The notes beneath the pieces were generated by a model. That model had not been told where the DNA came from. It worked only from the letters and a program-made list of their open reading frames with translations, and did not search any database. Shown here in pieces: positions 52,915-62,197 of a stretch of DNA of 64,000 nucleotides. Source of the stretch: Devosia oryzisoli (GTDB taxonomy: Bacteria > Pseudomonadota > Alphaproteobacteria > Rhizobiales > Devosiaceae); contig NZ_JACYFU010000001.1 of assembly GCF_014837245.1 (NCBI RefSeq), positions 62,001 to 126,000 of the forward strand, written 5' to 3'. Position numbers and translations under genes: made by a program. The stretch's first letter is position 1. Each line of letters begins with the position of its first letter.

Positions 52915-52961
52915 GGGAGCGGATAGCTAAAATACCAATAAAAGGTGGCGGCGTTGATCAT
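52887..52961 (-). CDS. aroG leader peptide, aromatic-rich
   Basis: A 24-residue frame, start ATG at 52961, stop TGA at 52889-52887. Residues 7-13 read FYWYFSY: six aromatic codons (TTT, TAT, TGG, TAT, TTT, TAT) out of seven. It precedes the attenuator terminator and aroG. There is no Shine-Dalgarno, but promoter-like boxes would start transcription at or next to the ATG, so it may be translated leaderless, as reported for the Sinorhizobium trpL leader. It senses Phe, Tyr and Trp supply. Confidence 0.82.
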   Translation of the reverse strand: MINAATFYWYFSYPLPAEANARVS

Positions 52962-52968
52962 GAGGCGA

Positions 52969-52997
52969 AAGGTAGCGGGGCAGGCGGAGGTTGTCGA
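52969..52997 (-). promoter_or_regulatory. Putative aroG promoter
   Basis: On the minus strand TCGACA (52997-52992) and TACCTT (52974-52969) are 17 bp apart. Seven bases separate the -10 from the leader ATG, so the transcript would begin at or next to the A of that codon. The -10 is a weak match; the spacing is good. Confidence 0.45.
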
Positions 52998-53032
52998 GCC
53001 CCGACTTTGGTAGGGGCAGGAGTGTTTGAGCC

Positions 53033-53833
53033 TTAGCCTCCCGCGCCTTGGTAATTGCGCAGGCACCAGCGCCAATGGGCGGCCGCGAGGATGACGAAGA
53101 GGGGGCCGATGAGAAGGGAGGCCGCTGGCGCGAGGTCCCCAAGGATCGGCACGGGTTTGCCGAGCACAACGGCGCAGGGGATGAACGCCAGGAAGCCCAG
53201 AGGCGCAAAGGTGATCATCAGGATCTGGAGCGGTGCGGGGAAGATGTTGAGCGGGTAGCGAGCCAGTTCCCAGAAGCCGAAGAAGATCGCAAACAGGTGG
53301 CGCGACCGCACCCAGATCAGAGCGGTGGCACCGATCATGGTCATCAGGGCGGCCACAAGCATCGCCGCGCTGGCGACCGCGGCGGCGAAATAGAGGGCCA
53401 GGCCTGGTGTCCAGGGCAGGTCGAGGCTGAGCAACGCCCAGATCATCAACCCGATGGCCAGCGCGATGTGCCCCCCATATTCGATATTGAGCCCGGAGAA
53501 GGCGAGGAACGTCCACGGGCCGATCGGCTTGACGAGGATGGCGTCGAAGGTGCCGAAGCGGATCTTTTCTTCCATATCGCGGAATTGGACGAAGCTGATG
53601 CAGGCGCCGACCGCGTAGGCGAGCAGATGGAAGGCGAGCAGCAGCGCCATCTGTGGCCAGGTCCAGCCGCCGAGGTTTTCGAAGCGGTTGATGATCAGCG
53701 CAATGGAGGCATACATGCCGCCATACCCGACCGCTTGAGCGATCCACCCAATGACCAGGGCGCTGCGGTATTCCATGTGCGTGCGCACGTGAATGCCGAT
53801 GAGATGGGGCAGGAGGCGAAGTGTGCGCAGCAT
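53033..53833 (-). CDS. ABC-2 family exporter permease, subunit 2
   Basis: A 266-residue protein with six membrane helices in the ABC-2/DUF990 pattern (EYRSALVIGWIAQAVGYGGMYASIALI and FWELARYPLNIFPAPLQILMITFAPLGFLAFIP). It pairs with the similar permease upstream and the NatA-like ATPase. Substrate unknown. Follows the other permease by 3 bp. Confidence 0.85.
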   Translation of the reverse strand: MLRTLRLLPHLIGIHVRTHMEYRSALVIGWIAQAVGYGGMYASIALIINRFENLGGWTWPQMALLLAFHLLAYAVGACISFVQFRDMEEKIRFGTFDAILVKPIGPWTFLAFSGLNIEYGGHIALAIGLMIWALLSLDLPWTPGLALYFAAAVASAAMLVAALMTMIGATALIWVRSRHLFAIFFGFWELARYPLNIFPAPLQILMITFAPLGFLAFIPCAVVLGKPVPILGDLAPAASLLIGPLFVILAAAHWRWCLRNYQGAGG

Positions 53834-53836
53834 GGC

Positions 53837-54634
53837 TCAGCCCCCCTGCACGACCAGCCGGTGGCGGGCGCGCGACCAGAGCCAGCCGGCAAGGGCTGCG
53901 AGCGCGGCGAGCCAGGAGAGGCCGATGAGCAGGTACACCCCGGAGGTCGGCGCATCGAGTTTGCCGAGATAGACGGCGCTCGGATAATAGCTGACCCAGG
54001 CGAAGGGGAGGTGGCCAAGGAGTGCCGCAAGTGCGCCCGGCATGAACCACAGTGGAACGACGGCACCGGAGGCGAGCGCCATGATGCCGCGCAGGAACCA
54101 TTCCAGCGAAAACGCCGTCAGCAGCCAGAAGGCGAGGAGGCCAGTCAGCGTGGCGATCAGGAACAGCATGCACCAGGAGACTGCCCAGAACGCCAGGAAG
54201 AGCAGGCCGTGGGCCGGGCTTGCCGGCGGCAGCAGGCCGACGGTGAGGGCCACGATCACGGCAACCGGCAGGGTGATTGTCAGTTGCTCGAAGGCGTTGT
54301 TGCCCAGCTGGTTGAAGAACAGCAGCGCCGGATAGTGCAGCGGCTTGAGCAGGAACACCGTGACATCGCCATTGCGAATGCTGTCGCCGACCTCGCGGAT
54401 ATAGCGCGTCGTGTTCCAGTTGAGCAGCGGCCCGGCGATCAGCACGTAAGTGACCATGTCGGGCAAGGTGACGCCATCGACATTGCGCGAGCCGGAGAAG
54501 GCTGCCGTCCACACGGCGATGAAGGCGAAGGTGGCGACAAGTTCGCCAAAGACGCCGGACCACACCTGGTTGCGGTAGACAAGGCGCGAGAGGAACGCCG
54601 TGACGGTGAAGGCGGGATAGGCGCTGACCTTCAT
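53837..54634 (-). CDS. ABC-2 family exporter permease, subunit 1
   Basis: A 265-residue, six-helix DUF990-type permease (YRNQVWSGVFGELVATFAFIAVWTAAF; FLLKPLHYPALLFFNQLGNNAFEQLTITLPVAVIVALTVG). ATG overlaps the ATPase stop by ATGA. The two permeases differ, so the transporter is likely a heterodimer. Confidence 0.85.
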   Translation of the reverse strand: MKVSAYPAFTVTAFLSRLVYRNQVWSGVFGELVATFAFIAVWTAAFSGSRNVDGVTLPDMVTYVLIAGPLLNWNTTRYIREVGDSIRNGDVTVFLLKPLHYPALLFFNQLGNNAFEQLTITLPVAVIVALTVGLLPPASPAHGLLFLAFWAVSWCMLFLIATLTGLLAFWLLTAFSLEWFLRGIMALASGAVVPLWFMPGALAALLGHLPFAWVSYYPSAVYLGKLDAPTSGVYLLIGLSWLAALAALAGWLWSRARHRLVVQGG

Positions 54635-55635
54635 GGCGCAGCGCCGGCCAGCTGCGGCTTGGTCTTGTAGAAGGTGCGGATGACCTCTTCGATGTCCGGC
54701 TCCTCGAGCTTGACGTCCTTCAGCCCGTGGCCGCGGCCCAGCTCTTCCAGCACGTCGAGCAAGGACACGCTTTCGTCTTCGAGCAGGAAGTGCTTGGCCG
54801 CGCCGTCATCGGCCGTCAGCGTGGCCGAGGTCAGAATGATGGGACCGGGGTCGCCGGCAAATTCGAGGGTCAGCCGGCGGCGCGAGCCGAGGGTGGCGCG
54901 CAGGCGTTTGAGTTCGCCGTCGAACAGCAGCTTGCCATCGTCCACCATGATGAGGCGAGGGCAGATTTCCTCGATGTCCACGAGATCGTGGGTGGTGAGG
55001 ATGATGGTGGTGCCGCGCTCGCGATTGACCTCGGCCAGGAACTTGCGGACCGCATCCTTGGCGACGACATCGAGGCCGATGGTGGGCTCGTCGAGGAACA
55101 GGATTTTGGGATCGTGCAACAGCGCCATGGCGATTTCGGCGCGCATGCGCTGGCCGAGGCTGAGCTGGCGCACGGGGCGGTCGATATACCCGCCCATGTC
55201 CAGCATGGCGGTCAGATAGCGGAGGTTTTCGGTGAAGCGGCCTGCGGGGATATCGTAGATGTGACGGTTGAGATCGAAACTGTCGCGTACCGGCAGATCC
55301 CACCACAGCTGGCTGCGCTGGCCGAAGACGACGCCGATTTCGGCGGCGTTGAGGATGCGGTTGCTGTGCGGTTCACGTCCGAGGACGGAGAGGGTGCCGG
55401 CCGTCGGGACGAGAATGCCGGTCATCATCTTGATCATGGTCGATTTGCCGGCGCCATTGGGTCCGAGATAGCCCGTGGCTTCGCCCGCAGCGATGTCGAA
55501 GCTGATGCCATCGACGGCGCGGACTTCGGTGAACTCCCGGGTGAACAAGGTCCTGAGGCCGCCGATGAAGCCGGGAAGGCGCCTGGGCTGGCGGAAGATC
55601 TTCTCCACGCCGCGCGCGGCGATGATGGACGGCAT
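54631..55635 (-). CDS. ABC exporter ATP-binding protein
   Basis: A 334-residue ATPase. Walker A GPNGAGKST (near 61-69), Q-loop region FGQRSQLWWDLPV, signature LSLGQRMRAEIA, Walker B ILFLDEPTIGLD and the H-loop THDL are intact. The C-terminal extra region (about residues 235-334) is typical of DUF990-associated ATPases. ATG at 55635 has GGGGGAG 8 bp upstream. First of the three-gene exporter operon. Confidence 0.9.
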   Translation of the reverse strand: MPSIIAARGVEKIFRQPRRLPGFIGGLRTLFTREFTEVRAVDGISFDIAAGEATGYLGPNGAGKSTMIKMMTGILVPTAGTLSVLGREPHSNRILNAAEIGVVFGQRSQLWWDLPVRDSFDLNRHIYDIPAGRFTENLRYLTAMLDMGGYIDRPVRQLSLGQRMRAEIAMALLHDPKILFLDEPTIGLDVVAKDAVRKFLAEVNRERGTTIILTTHDLVDIEEICPRLIMVDDGKLLFDGELKRLRATLGSRRRLTLEFAGDPGPIILTSATLTADDGAAKHFLLEDESVSLLDVLEELGRGHGLKDVKLEEPDIEEVIRTFYKTKPQLAGAAP

Positions 55636-55762
55636 TGCAGTCACTCCCCCGAGGGAAGGGGAGGTTAGGTCGATTCTGCGACCGAGGGGAGGAAGAAGTG
55701 CGGTGCTGCAGGGGTTAAGGCCTGCCCCAGCCCTCGCAGCTTTGCAGCCGGCACTTGCGCGG

Positions 55763-56116
55763 TCAGCCGGCCATGTTGAACTGCTGGAGGTGAAGGATCG
55801 TCACCTCGCCATCCCATTGCGGCCAGTGCTGGCGGTGCAGGTCGACGAAGCGCTGCGTCCAATCGACGATCTCCGCCTCGGTGGGCAGTTCATAGATGGC
55901 GTAACCGCCCACCATCTCCTTGGCTTCGGCGTAGGGGCCGTCGGTGACGAGTTCGCCCTTGCGCGTGCTGACCGTCCCCGCCAGGGCCACGCCGCCGGTT
56001 TCGGTCATCTTCGCGCCGGCTTCCATGCCGAGCTTGACGATGGCCTGCATCAGGGCGGGCGGGGGATTGGTGGCGGTCTCGGGATTGAGCGTCTTGACCA
56101 TGGTGAGGAATTTCAT
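55763..56116 (-). CDS. YCII-related (DGPF domain) protein
   Basis: A 117-residue ferredoxin-like fold protein. MKFLTMVK starts the first strand, and LVTDGPYAEAKEMVGGYAIYEL is the DGP[FY]-x-E-x-KE motif of the family. Often associated with ECF sigma factors, but none is next to it here. GGGAG precedes ATG 56116. Function unknown. Confidence 0.85.
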   Translation of the reverse strand: MKFLTMVKTLNPETATNPPPALMQAIVKLGMEAGAKMTETGGVALAGTVSTRKGELVTDGPYAEAKEMVGGYAIYELPTEAEIVDWTQRFVDLHRQHWPQWDGEVTILHLQQFNMAG

Positions 56117-56202
56117 CGGTATCTCCCTGTGGATGCCCCTGCGACGATCCAGCCGTGTAGATTTCGACACAGGGTCGAGGGGCCAGAGAGACGGTTGCTG
56201 GG

Positions 56203-58083
56203 TCAGGTCCGGTTGAAGTGGTCGTAGACCAGTTGCGCCATGGCCTTGGAGATGCCGGGAACGGCTTCGAGATCGAGCAGGCTGGCGCGGGACACGGCCT
56301 TGGCCGAGCCGAAGTGATTGAGCAGCGAGCGCTTGCGCGTGGGGCCGATGCCCTCGATTTCATCGAGCGGGTTCTTCACCACGTCCTTCTTGCGCTTGGC
56401 GCGGTGGGTGCCGATGGCGAAGCGGTGCGCTTCGTCGCGCAGCCGCTGGACGTAGTAGAGCACCGGATCGCGGTGCGGCAGCATGAAGGCGTCCTTGCCT
56501 TCCATGAAGAATTTTTCGCGCCCGGCATCGCGTTCTTCGCCCTTGGCGATGCCGATGAAGGTGACCTCGCGGGGGAGGTTGAGCTCGGCGATGACCTCGC
56601 GCACCGCATTGAGCTGGCCCGCGCCGCCATCGATGAACACGACGTCGGGCCAATCGGGCATGCCGGTCTGCTCGTCCTCGGCGTCGGCATCGCTTTCCGA
56701 GGCGAGCCGGGCGAAGCGGCGGGTGAGGACTTCGCGCATCATGCCGAAGTCGTCGCCGGCGGAGATGTCGGATTTGATGTTGAAGGTCCGGTAGTGCTTC
56801 TTGGAGAAGCCTTCCTCGCCCGCCACCACCATGGCGCCGACCATGTTGGTGCCCGAGATGTGGGAGTTGTCGTAGACCTCGATGCGGCGCGGGATGTTGT
56901 CGAGGCCGAAGCAGTTGGCGACACCTTCGAGCAGGGTTCGGTTCGAGGCGCCCTCCGCCAGCTGGCGGCCGAGCGCCTCGCGGGCGTTTTGCAGCGCGTG
57001 ATTGACCAGGTCGCGTTTTTCACCGCGCTGCGGCACTTCGATGCGCACCTTCCGGCCGGCGCGAGAGGAGAAGGCTTCTTCGAGCAGGGCGGGCTCGGCG
57101 AGGTCATGGCTGAGCAGCACGAGGCGCGGGGGCGTGCGGTCTTCGTAGAACTGAGCGATGAAGGCTTCGAGCACTTCGGCATCGCTGAGGCTGTCGTCGG
57201 CCTTTGGCCGGAAGGCGTGATTGCCCCAGTTCTGAAAGGCGCGGAAAAAGAACACCTGCACGCAGAACTGGCCACCTTCGTGATGGATGGCGAAGACGTC
57301 GGCTTCTTCCACTGACCGCGCCGTGGCATCGCCTTGCGACTGGATCAGCGCAAGCGCAGAGAGACGATCGCGGATCAGGGCAGCGCGCTCGAAATCGAGG
57401 TTCTCTGCCGCCTGGTTCATCTCCGTCTGCAGGTGATCGCGCACCGTCTGCGACTTGCCGGAGAGGAAGAGGCGTGCGTCCTCGACGAGCCCGGCGTAGT
57501 CCTCGAGGCTGATCTCGCGCGTGCAGGGGCCCGAGCAGCGCTTGATCTGGTACTGCAGGCAGGGGCGCGTGCGCGCGGCGTAAAAACTGTCCGAGCAATT
57601 GCGCAGCAGGAAGGCTTTCTGCAGGCTGGCGATGGTTCGGCTGACGGCGACGGCGGAGGCGAAGGGGCCGAAATAGTGGCCCTGCCGGCGGCGGGAGCCG
57701 CGGTGCTTGGTCAGCTCGGGGGCCTCATGGTCCGTGGCGATGAGGATATAGGGGAAGCTCTTGTCGTCGCGCAGCAGCACGTTGAAGCGCGGCTTCAGGC
57801 GCTTGATCATGTTGGCTTCGAGCAGGAGCGCCTCGGACTCCGTCTCGGTGCGCACGAATTCCATGCTGACGGTGGCCGCGATCATGCGCTGGATGCGCAC
57901 GGGCAGGGCCTCGGGGCGGGTGTAGTTCGTGACGCGGGCCTTGAGGCTGCGGGCCTTGCCGACATAGATCACGGCGCCATCGGCATCGAGCATGCGATAG
58001 ACGCCCGGTGCAGAAGGCAGCGTCCGGACGAAGGCGCGGATGACATCCGGACCGGATTGTAGGGGGGCGGAGGTATCGGTCAT
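56203..58083 (-). CDS. uvrC: UvrABC system protein C
   Basis: A 626-residue excinuclease subunit. The GIY-YIG nuclease is at the N-terminus ([23 protein letters not shown], about 25-47), a UVR domain near 215-250, the RNase H-like endonuclease in the second half ([26 protein letters not shown]) and tandem helix-hairpin-helix at the end ([35 protein letters not shown]). The ATG overlaps the SDR stop. Confidence 0.97.
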   Translation of the reverse strand: MTDTSAPLQSGPDVIRAFVRTLPSAPGVYRMLDADGAVIYVGKARSLKARVTNYTRPEALPVRIQRMIAATVSMEFVRTETESEALLLEANMIKRLKPRFNVLLRDDKSFPYILIATDHEAPELTKHRGSRRRQGHYFGPFASAVAVSRTIASLQKAFLLRNCSDSFYAARTRPCLQYQIKRCSGPCTREISLEDYAGLVEDARLFLSGKSQTVRDHLQTEMNQAAENLDFERAALIRDRLSALALIQSQGDATARSVEEADVFAIHHEGGQFCVQVFFFRAFQNWGNHAFRPKADDSLSDAEVLEAFIAQFYEDRTPPRLVLLSHDLAEPALLEEAFSSRAGRKVRIEVPQRGEKRDLVNHALQNAREALGRQLAEGASNRTLLEGVANCFGLDNIPRRIEVYDNSHISGTNMVGAMVVAGEEGFSKKHYRTFNIKSDISAGDDFGMMREVLTRRFARLASESDADAEDEQTGMPDWPDVVFIDGGAGQLNAVREVIAELNLPREVTFIGIAKGEERDAGREKFFMEGKDAFMLPHRDPVLYYVQRLRDEAHRFAIGTHRAKRKKDVVKNPLDEIEGIGPTRKRSLLNHFGSAKAVSRASLLDLEAVPGISKAMAQLVYDHFNRT

Positions 58084-58865
58084 TGTCGCGGCGTAGGCCC
58101 GCGCCTGGCGGGATAGTCGAGATGTTTGCCGCCATCAAGGGCCAGCATCTGACCGGTCATCGACGGCAGGGAGAGGATGGTGAGGATGCCCTGGGCAATC
58201 GCATCAGGGTCGGCATGGCGCCTGAGCGGGAGCGCCTCGACACCCTGATCAAATTCCTGCTGGCTCTGGCGCGAATGGGGCAGGACGGGCCCGGGACCGA
58301 TCGCATTGACGCGAATGGCCGGCGCCAGCGATTGGGCAAGCGTCTGCGTTGCCGTCCAAAGCACGGATTTAGACAGAGTATAACTGAAATAGGCCGGGCT
58401 GGGGTGCAGCACGCGCTCGTCGATCATATTGACGATGTTCCCTTGTGCGCCTTCGGGAAGCTGGTTGGCGAAGTCGCGCGAGAGAAATATGGGCGCTTCA
58501 GCGTGAATCGAAAAGTGCTGATCCCACAATTGCTCGTTCACATCGTGGGCACAGTCGGGATCGAACACGGAGGCGTTGTTGACCAGCAGGGTCAGCGGTC
58601 CGAAGGGTTCGGTTGCCCGCCGCACCAGCGTCTGGCGTTCATGCCGGTCCGCAATATCGGCGCCGAGGATCTCGGCGTTTCCTCCAGCCGCCCGGATGGC
58701 ATGGCGGACCTCTGCGGCCCCCTCAACGTTGGACCGGTAGTGGACGACAACAGCGTAGCCTATGTCGGCGAGCGCTTGCGCGATCGTTGCGCCGATGCGG
58801 CTTCCGGCCCCCGTAACGAGGGCGACCGGGGGATGAGCGGTGGTTGCTGGAGCAGGACTGGACAT
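58080..58865 (-). CDS. Short-chain dehydrogenase/reductase
   Basis: A 261-residue classical [11 protein letters not shown] (19-26) binds NAD(P); NNAS and the catalytic YTLSK (YxxxK) follow, the catalytic Ser position being less clear. It resembles the FolM/pteridine-type reductases that often precede uvrC in Rhizobiales. Substrate unproven. ATGA overlap with uvrC indicates co-translation. Confidence 0.87.
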   Translation of the reverse strand: MSSPAPATTAHPPVALVTGAGSRIGATIAQALADIGYAVVVHYRSNVEGAAEVRHAIRAAGGNAEILGADIADRHERQTLVRRATEPFGPLTLLVNNASVFDPDCAHDVNEQLWDQHFSIHAEAPIFLSRDFANQLPEGAQGNIVNMIDERVLHPSPAYFSYTLSKSVLWTATQTLAQSLAPAIRVNAIGPGPVLPHSRQSQQEFDQGVEALPLRRHADPDAIAQGILTILSLPSMTGQMLALDGGKHLDYPARRGPTPRQ

Positions 58866-59066
58866 CGGCGTGGACCTTAGGCCGGAAGGGCAGCTGGCAT
58901 CAATCGGAGAGAATGGGGTGGAGCGCGCTCAGCGGTGATTGCTGACACGGCCCGGCAGGAAGTGCGCAGGCGGAAGCGCTTGGCGGTCGGGCCGAGGCTG
59001 GGTTAAGGGAAGGTGTTTTGCGCCGTGGACGGCGTGGAACTGCACCAGCCAGGATCCTTCCTCCTC

Positions 59067-59990
59067 ATGACCGCCGCACCCGATTCGCAGCGTCCCGATG
59101 CCGTGGGTCGCGCCATAGTCTTGACCCTTCTCACGATTGGGGTGTTCGGGATTCAGGACGCCGTGGGCAAGATTCTTGTTCAGACGTACTCGCCGTTCCA
59201 GGTGACCATGATGCGGTACTGGGGATTTACCCTGTTCGCGCTTTTCATGGTGATGCGCCAGGCGCCTCTGAGCCAGGCGCTGAGTTCGAAGGCGGTCGGC
59301 TGGCAGGTGCTGCGTGGCGTCCTCCTCATGGCCGATATCTGGCTCTTTGCCATCGCGCTGCGCACCGTGCCGCTGGGCGAGTTGCAGGCGATCGTGATCG
59401 TCTACCCCCTGCTGGTGACGTTGTTCGCCATTCCTCTGCTGGGCGAGAAAGTGGGTGTGTTTCGGTTCGTGGCGGTGGCGGTTGGTTTCCTCGGGGCGCT
59501 CGTGGTGGTTCGGCCCGGAGGGGTGCCCTTGAGCTGGGGCGTGGGCGCCGGCCTCGCCTCTTCTGCGCTTTACGCCCTCTACATCGTCATCACCCGCAAG
59601 GTCAGCCGCATCGACAGCGCCGCGACGAGCCTGCTCTATACGGCCCTGGTCGGCCTGATCCTTTCGGGCGCTGTGGGCATCTTTGCCTGGGAGCCGATGG
59701 CCTGGACGGACGTGCTCCTGGTGATCGTGACGATGGCAACCACGTGTGCCGGTCATGGTGTCATGGTCTATGCCTTGTCCATGGCACCCGCGAGCACGCT
59801 GCAGCCGTTCAACTACTTCTCGCTGCCCTGGGCGATCTTTCTCAGCGCCACCATCTTCGGACATTTCATCGACCCGATCTCGCTGGTCGGCGCCGGCATC
59901 ATCGTTGCGGCGGGGCTCGTGGTGATGGCCCGGGAACGCAAGCGAAAGGTGGCCGTGGTCACCGCCGGCCCCGTTCCCGGGCGTGAGTAA
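59067..59990 (+). CDS. DMT family (EamA) transporter
   Basis: A 307-residue protein with ten membrane helices in two EamA repeats (residues about 18-145 and 155-290). The motif region PLGELQAIVIVYPLLVTLFAIPLLGEKV is the end of the first repeat. Such carriers export amino acids or other metabolites; the substrate is unknown. ATG at 59067 fits the first helix. Confidence 0.88.
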   Translation: MTAAPDSQRPDAVGRAIVLTLLTIGVFGIQDAVGKILVQTYSPFQVTMMRYWGFTLFALFMVMRQAPLSQALSSKAVGWQVLRGVLLMADIWLFAIALRTVPLGELQAIVIVYPLLVTLFAIPLLGEKVGVFRFVAVAVGFLGALVVVRPGGVPLSWGVGAGLASSALYALYIVITRKVSRIDSAATSLLYTALVGLILSGAVGIFAWEPMAWTDVLLVIVTMATTCAGHGVMVYALSMAPASTLQPFNYFSLPWAIFLSATIFGHFIDPISLVGAGIIVAAGLVVMARERKRKVAVVTAGPVPGRE

Positions 59991-59993
59991 AGA

Positions 59994-60389
59994 TCAGGCC
60001 AAGAACCGGCCGGCCCAAGTGGCTGCGGCTGCGGTCACGGCCGTCAGTGCCGTTCCCCAGGCCATATCGACCATCGCGACTGCGGGGGTGAAGCCCTTGA
60101 CCGTGGAGAGATTGGTCAGGTCGTACGTCCCGTAGGCGACGAAGCCAAGAACCGCGCCGAGCACGGCCGCTTTCATGATGTCGCCTTCGGCGGGAGCAAC
60201 CACGAGAATGACGACACCCACCAGGTAGGCAAGGTAGAACAGGCCCGCGATGACCAGGTTGGGCTGGTCGAGCAGAAGCCCGTTGAGCTCCTTGAAGTAG
60301 AAGTTCTTGCCCATCGTGCTGAGCCAGATGAAGTCGAGCGGGAAAAACACCACGGCGCAGGCTGCGTAGATGATGAGATGCTTGGTCAC
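59994..60389 (-). CDS. DUF2177 family membrane protein
   Basis: A 131-residue protein with four membrane helices. VVFFPLDFIWLSTMGKNFY at the front, LGFVAYGTYDLTNLSTVKGF and VDMAWGTALT are the DUF2177 pattern. Function unknown. The start is GTG at 60389, with CGGAG ahead. Its stop faces the DMT gene stop, 3 bp apart. Confidence 0.85.
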   Translation of the reverse strand: MTKHLIIYAACAVVFFPLDFIWLSTMGKNFYFKELNGLLLDQPNLVIAGLFYLAYLVGVVILVVAPAEGDIMKAAVLGAVLGFVAYGTYDLTNLSTVKGFTPAVAMVDMAWGTALTAVTAAAATWAGRFLA

Positions 60390-60510
60390 GGCGGGCTCCG
60401 ATGCGGTATCGAAGCGGAAACGGAGCAAACTCGCCGCTGGATCATTCGCCCGTGCGTCTTGAACTTGGGCGAACGCGGAGGCATGTGAGGTCTATGGATG
60501 GGAGGACCAA

Positions 60511-60951
60511 ATGGCCTGGCTGATCGAACTTGCGCTGGTACTGCTGTTGATCGGTGGCGGCTGGTCGCTGCTCAACAGGGGCGGCAAGACGGGTGGGCGC
60601 GATGCGCTGACGATGCGCCGGGTCGACGCCTACATCGAAACCATCCGCCGAGAGCGCCGCAATCCCGACCTTGCCGCGATGAGCGATACCGAGTTGCGCG
60701 ACCTTCTCCACTCTGGAGCGCACAATCTCAGGATGGCCGAGCAGAAGAAGACCTGGACGCTGGCCGGCGTGGCCGGGGTGACACTGCTCGCTGCGGTGGT
60801 GATGGTCAATCAGCAGGGCTGGATGGCTTGCGCCATCACGGCCGTGATTGGCGTCATCGCCGGCTACGGGGTCAATGAATACCTCACCCGCCGGATGCGG
60901 GCGCCGCTGGAGCGGCGCGGCGTCGACATCGATCGTCTGCGGGTGGAATAG
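60511..60951 (+). CDS. Membrane protein of unknown function
   Basis: A 146-residue protein with an N-terminal membrane helix (WLIELALVLLLIGGGWSLL), a charged middle region (about 25-75) and two more helices (TWTLAGVAGVTLLAAVVMV; CAITAVIGVIAGYGV). GGGAGG precedes ATG 60511. No family recognised. Confidence 0.7.
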   Translation: MAWLIELALVLLLIGGGWSLLNRGGKTGGRDALTMRRVDAYIETIRRERRNPDLAAMSDTELRDLLHSGAHNLRMAEQKKTWTLAGVAGVTLLAAVVMVNQQGWMACAITAVIGVIAGYGVNEYLTRRMRAPLERRGVDIDRLRVE

Positions 60952-60954
60952 AAA

Positions 60955-60974
60955 GCGCCGCCCGGAGGCGGCGC
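60955..60974. terminator. GC-rich hairpin between convergent genes
   Basis: GCGCCGCC / GGCGGCGC around CGGA, 3 bp past the stop of the membrane protein gene and 9 bp from the stop of the SH3 gene. No strong T run, so termination is weakly supported on either side. Confidence 0.5.
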
Positions 60975-60983
60975 CTGGTCACG

Positions 60984-61460
60984 TCAATCGCCGATGCAGA
61001 AGTAGCCGTTCGGGCCATTGTAACAGAAGCTGGCTCCGGGCTGGGTCGGGTAGGGCGGCCGCGGATAACCGTGATGTGGCGGACGCGGCGGGCGCGGATC
61101 CCAATGGGGCGGACGAGGTGGGTGGTGGTCCCAACGAGGAGGCCGCGGGTCCCAGTGCGGAGGACGGTTCCAGCCATCATGGTCATTCCAGCCGGGACGG
61201 CCACCACGATCGAGGTAGCTGGCCGAGACCCAGCCGTCGGGCCCGCGCTTCTGCACGAAGCACCAGCTGCCGCGGCAGTACTGGACGTCGACCTGCTCGC
61301 CCCGACGCAGGGCATCGATGACCGCATAGCCCGTGCCGGGGCCGGTGCGCACGTTGACATTGCTGGTTGCATAGGCGGGAGCCGCAGAAGCAGCCGCCGT
61401 GGTTGCGATCATGGCCAAGCCAGCCAGGCCGGTGGCTATGAGCTTCCGGGAAATCGCCAT
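60984..61460 (-). CDS. Secreted SH3-domain protein with Pro/Trp/His-rich C-terminus
   Basis: A 158-residue protein. A Sec signal peptide (about 1-27) is followed by a bacterial SH3 (SH3b) domain (NVNVRTGPGTGYAVIDALRRGEQVDV...GWVSASYL, about 32-84). The rest is a repetitive tail with the unit HWDPRPPR repeated with variation, ending in a Cys-containing FCYNGPNGYFCIGD. SH3b domains bind cell-wall peptides. AAGGAG precedes ATG 61460. Confidence 0.82.
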   Translation of the reverse strand: MAISRKLIATGLAGLAMIATTAAASAAPAYATSNVNVRTGPGTGYAVIDALRRGEQVDVQYCRGSWCFVQKRGPDGWVSASYLDRGGRPGWNDHDGWNRPPHWDPRPPRWDHHPPRPPHWDPRPPRPPHHGYPRPPYPTQPGASFCYNGPNGYFCIGD

Positions 61461-61581
61461 GGGAAGTCTCCTTCTTGTGGGTCGGGCGTCGCAACGCCTG
61501 TAACGCCACCTAACCGCATTGCGCATGAACCCAGGCTGAACGCCGTGTTTAGCGTCCCGGTTGCCGCATCCGCAGTGTCTG

Positions 61582-62004
61582 CTAAAGACGCAAGAGGTCG
61601 ACAAACCGGCGCAGTGCGCCGGAGAACTTCTTGCGCTGCTTGGGCTTGAGTTCACCCATCAGCGCCTCTTCGAGTTGGCTCCAGTGCTCGGCGAGGCTGT
61701 TGCGGATGCGCATGCCACGCTCGGTCAAGGCCACGCCCGGCGTCAACTCGGGACCGACAGCCTGCCGTCCCACCAGTTCTCGCTCGATGAGACGGTTGAG
61801 CCGGCCCTCGATGGCGTCCCATGGCAGGCCCAGCTCGTCGGCCAGCTCCTGCTCGGTGGTGCCGGACCGGCCCAAGACGAAGAGGATGGCATCGTCCCCC
61901 GGTTCAAGTCCCTTATCTCTGAGAGGGACCAGCAGGGCCCTGTGCGCCAATTGGCCGGCCTCGATGAGACGGTAGAGCGCAGAATTGGAGGAGGGCTTGG
62001 CCAT
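61582..62004 (-). CDS. MarR family winged-helix regulator
   Basis: A 140-residue MarR-type protein: DAILFVLGRSGTTEQELADELGLPWDAIEGRLNRLIERELVGRQAV is the helix-turn-helix and LTERGMRIRN the wing. Regulated genes are not evident; the nearest divergent gene is the LysR regulator. Confidence 0.82.
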   Translation of the reverse strand: MAKPSSNSALYRLIEAGQLAHRALLVPLRDKGLEPGDDAILFVLGRSGTTEQELADELGLPWDAIEGRLNRLIERELVGRQAVGPELTPGVALTERGMRIRNSLAEHWSQLEEALMGELKPKQRKKFSGALRRFVDLLRL

Positions 62005-62197
62005 GGGCGGGAAAATAGTCCGAACTCCTCTGTTCCGTCGATCCGGCTTGCATCCTATCGTTAATCGCCCAACGACCAAGGCCCGTTATTGTTCACCCTG
62101 TGCAGATGAGTTATGCGTCTGATCAAGCCGGGCCAAACCGGCAGATCATCGGAGCGACCGTCGCCAGCCGCCGTCGCAGACGCCAGAACGGACACAG

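Noticed and set aside
53048-54670. 540-codon plus-strand frame across the exporter permeases
   Set aside because: Highly charged, low-complexity translation; the minus strand carries clear membrane permeases.
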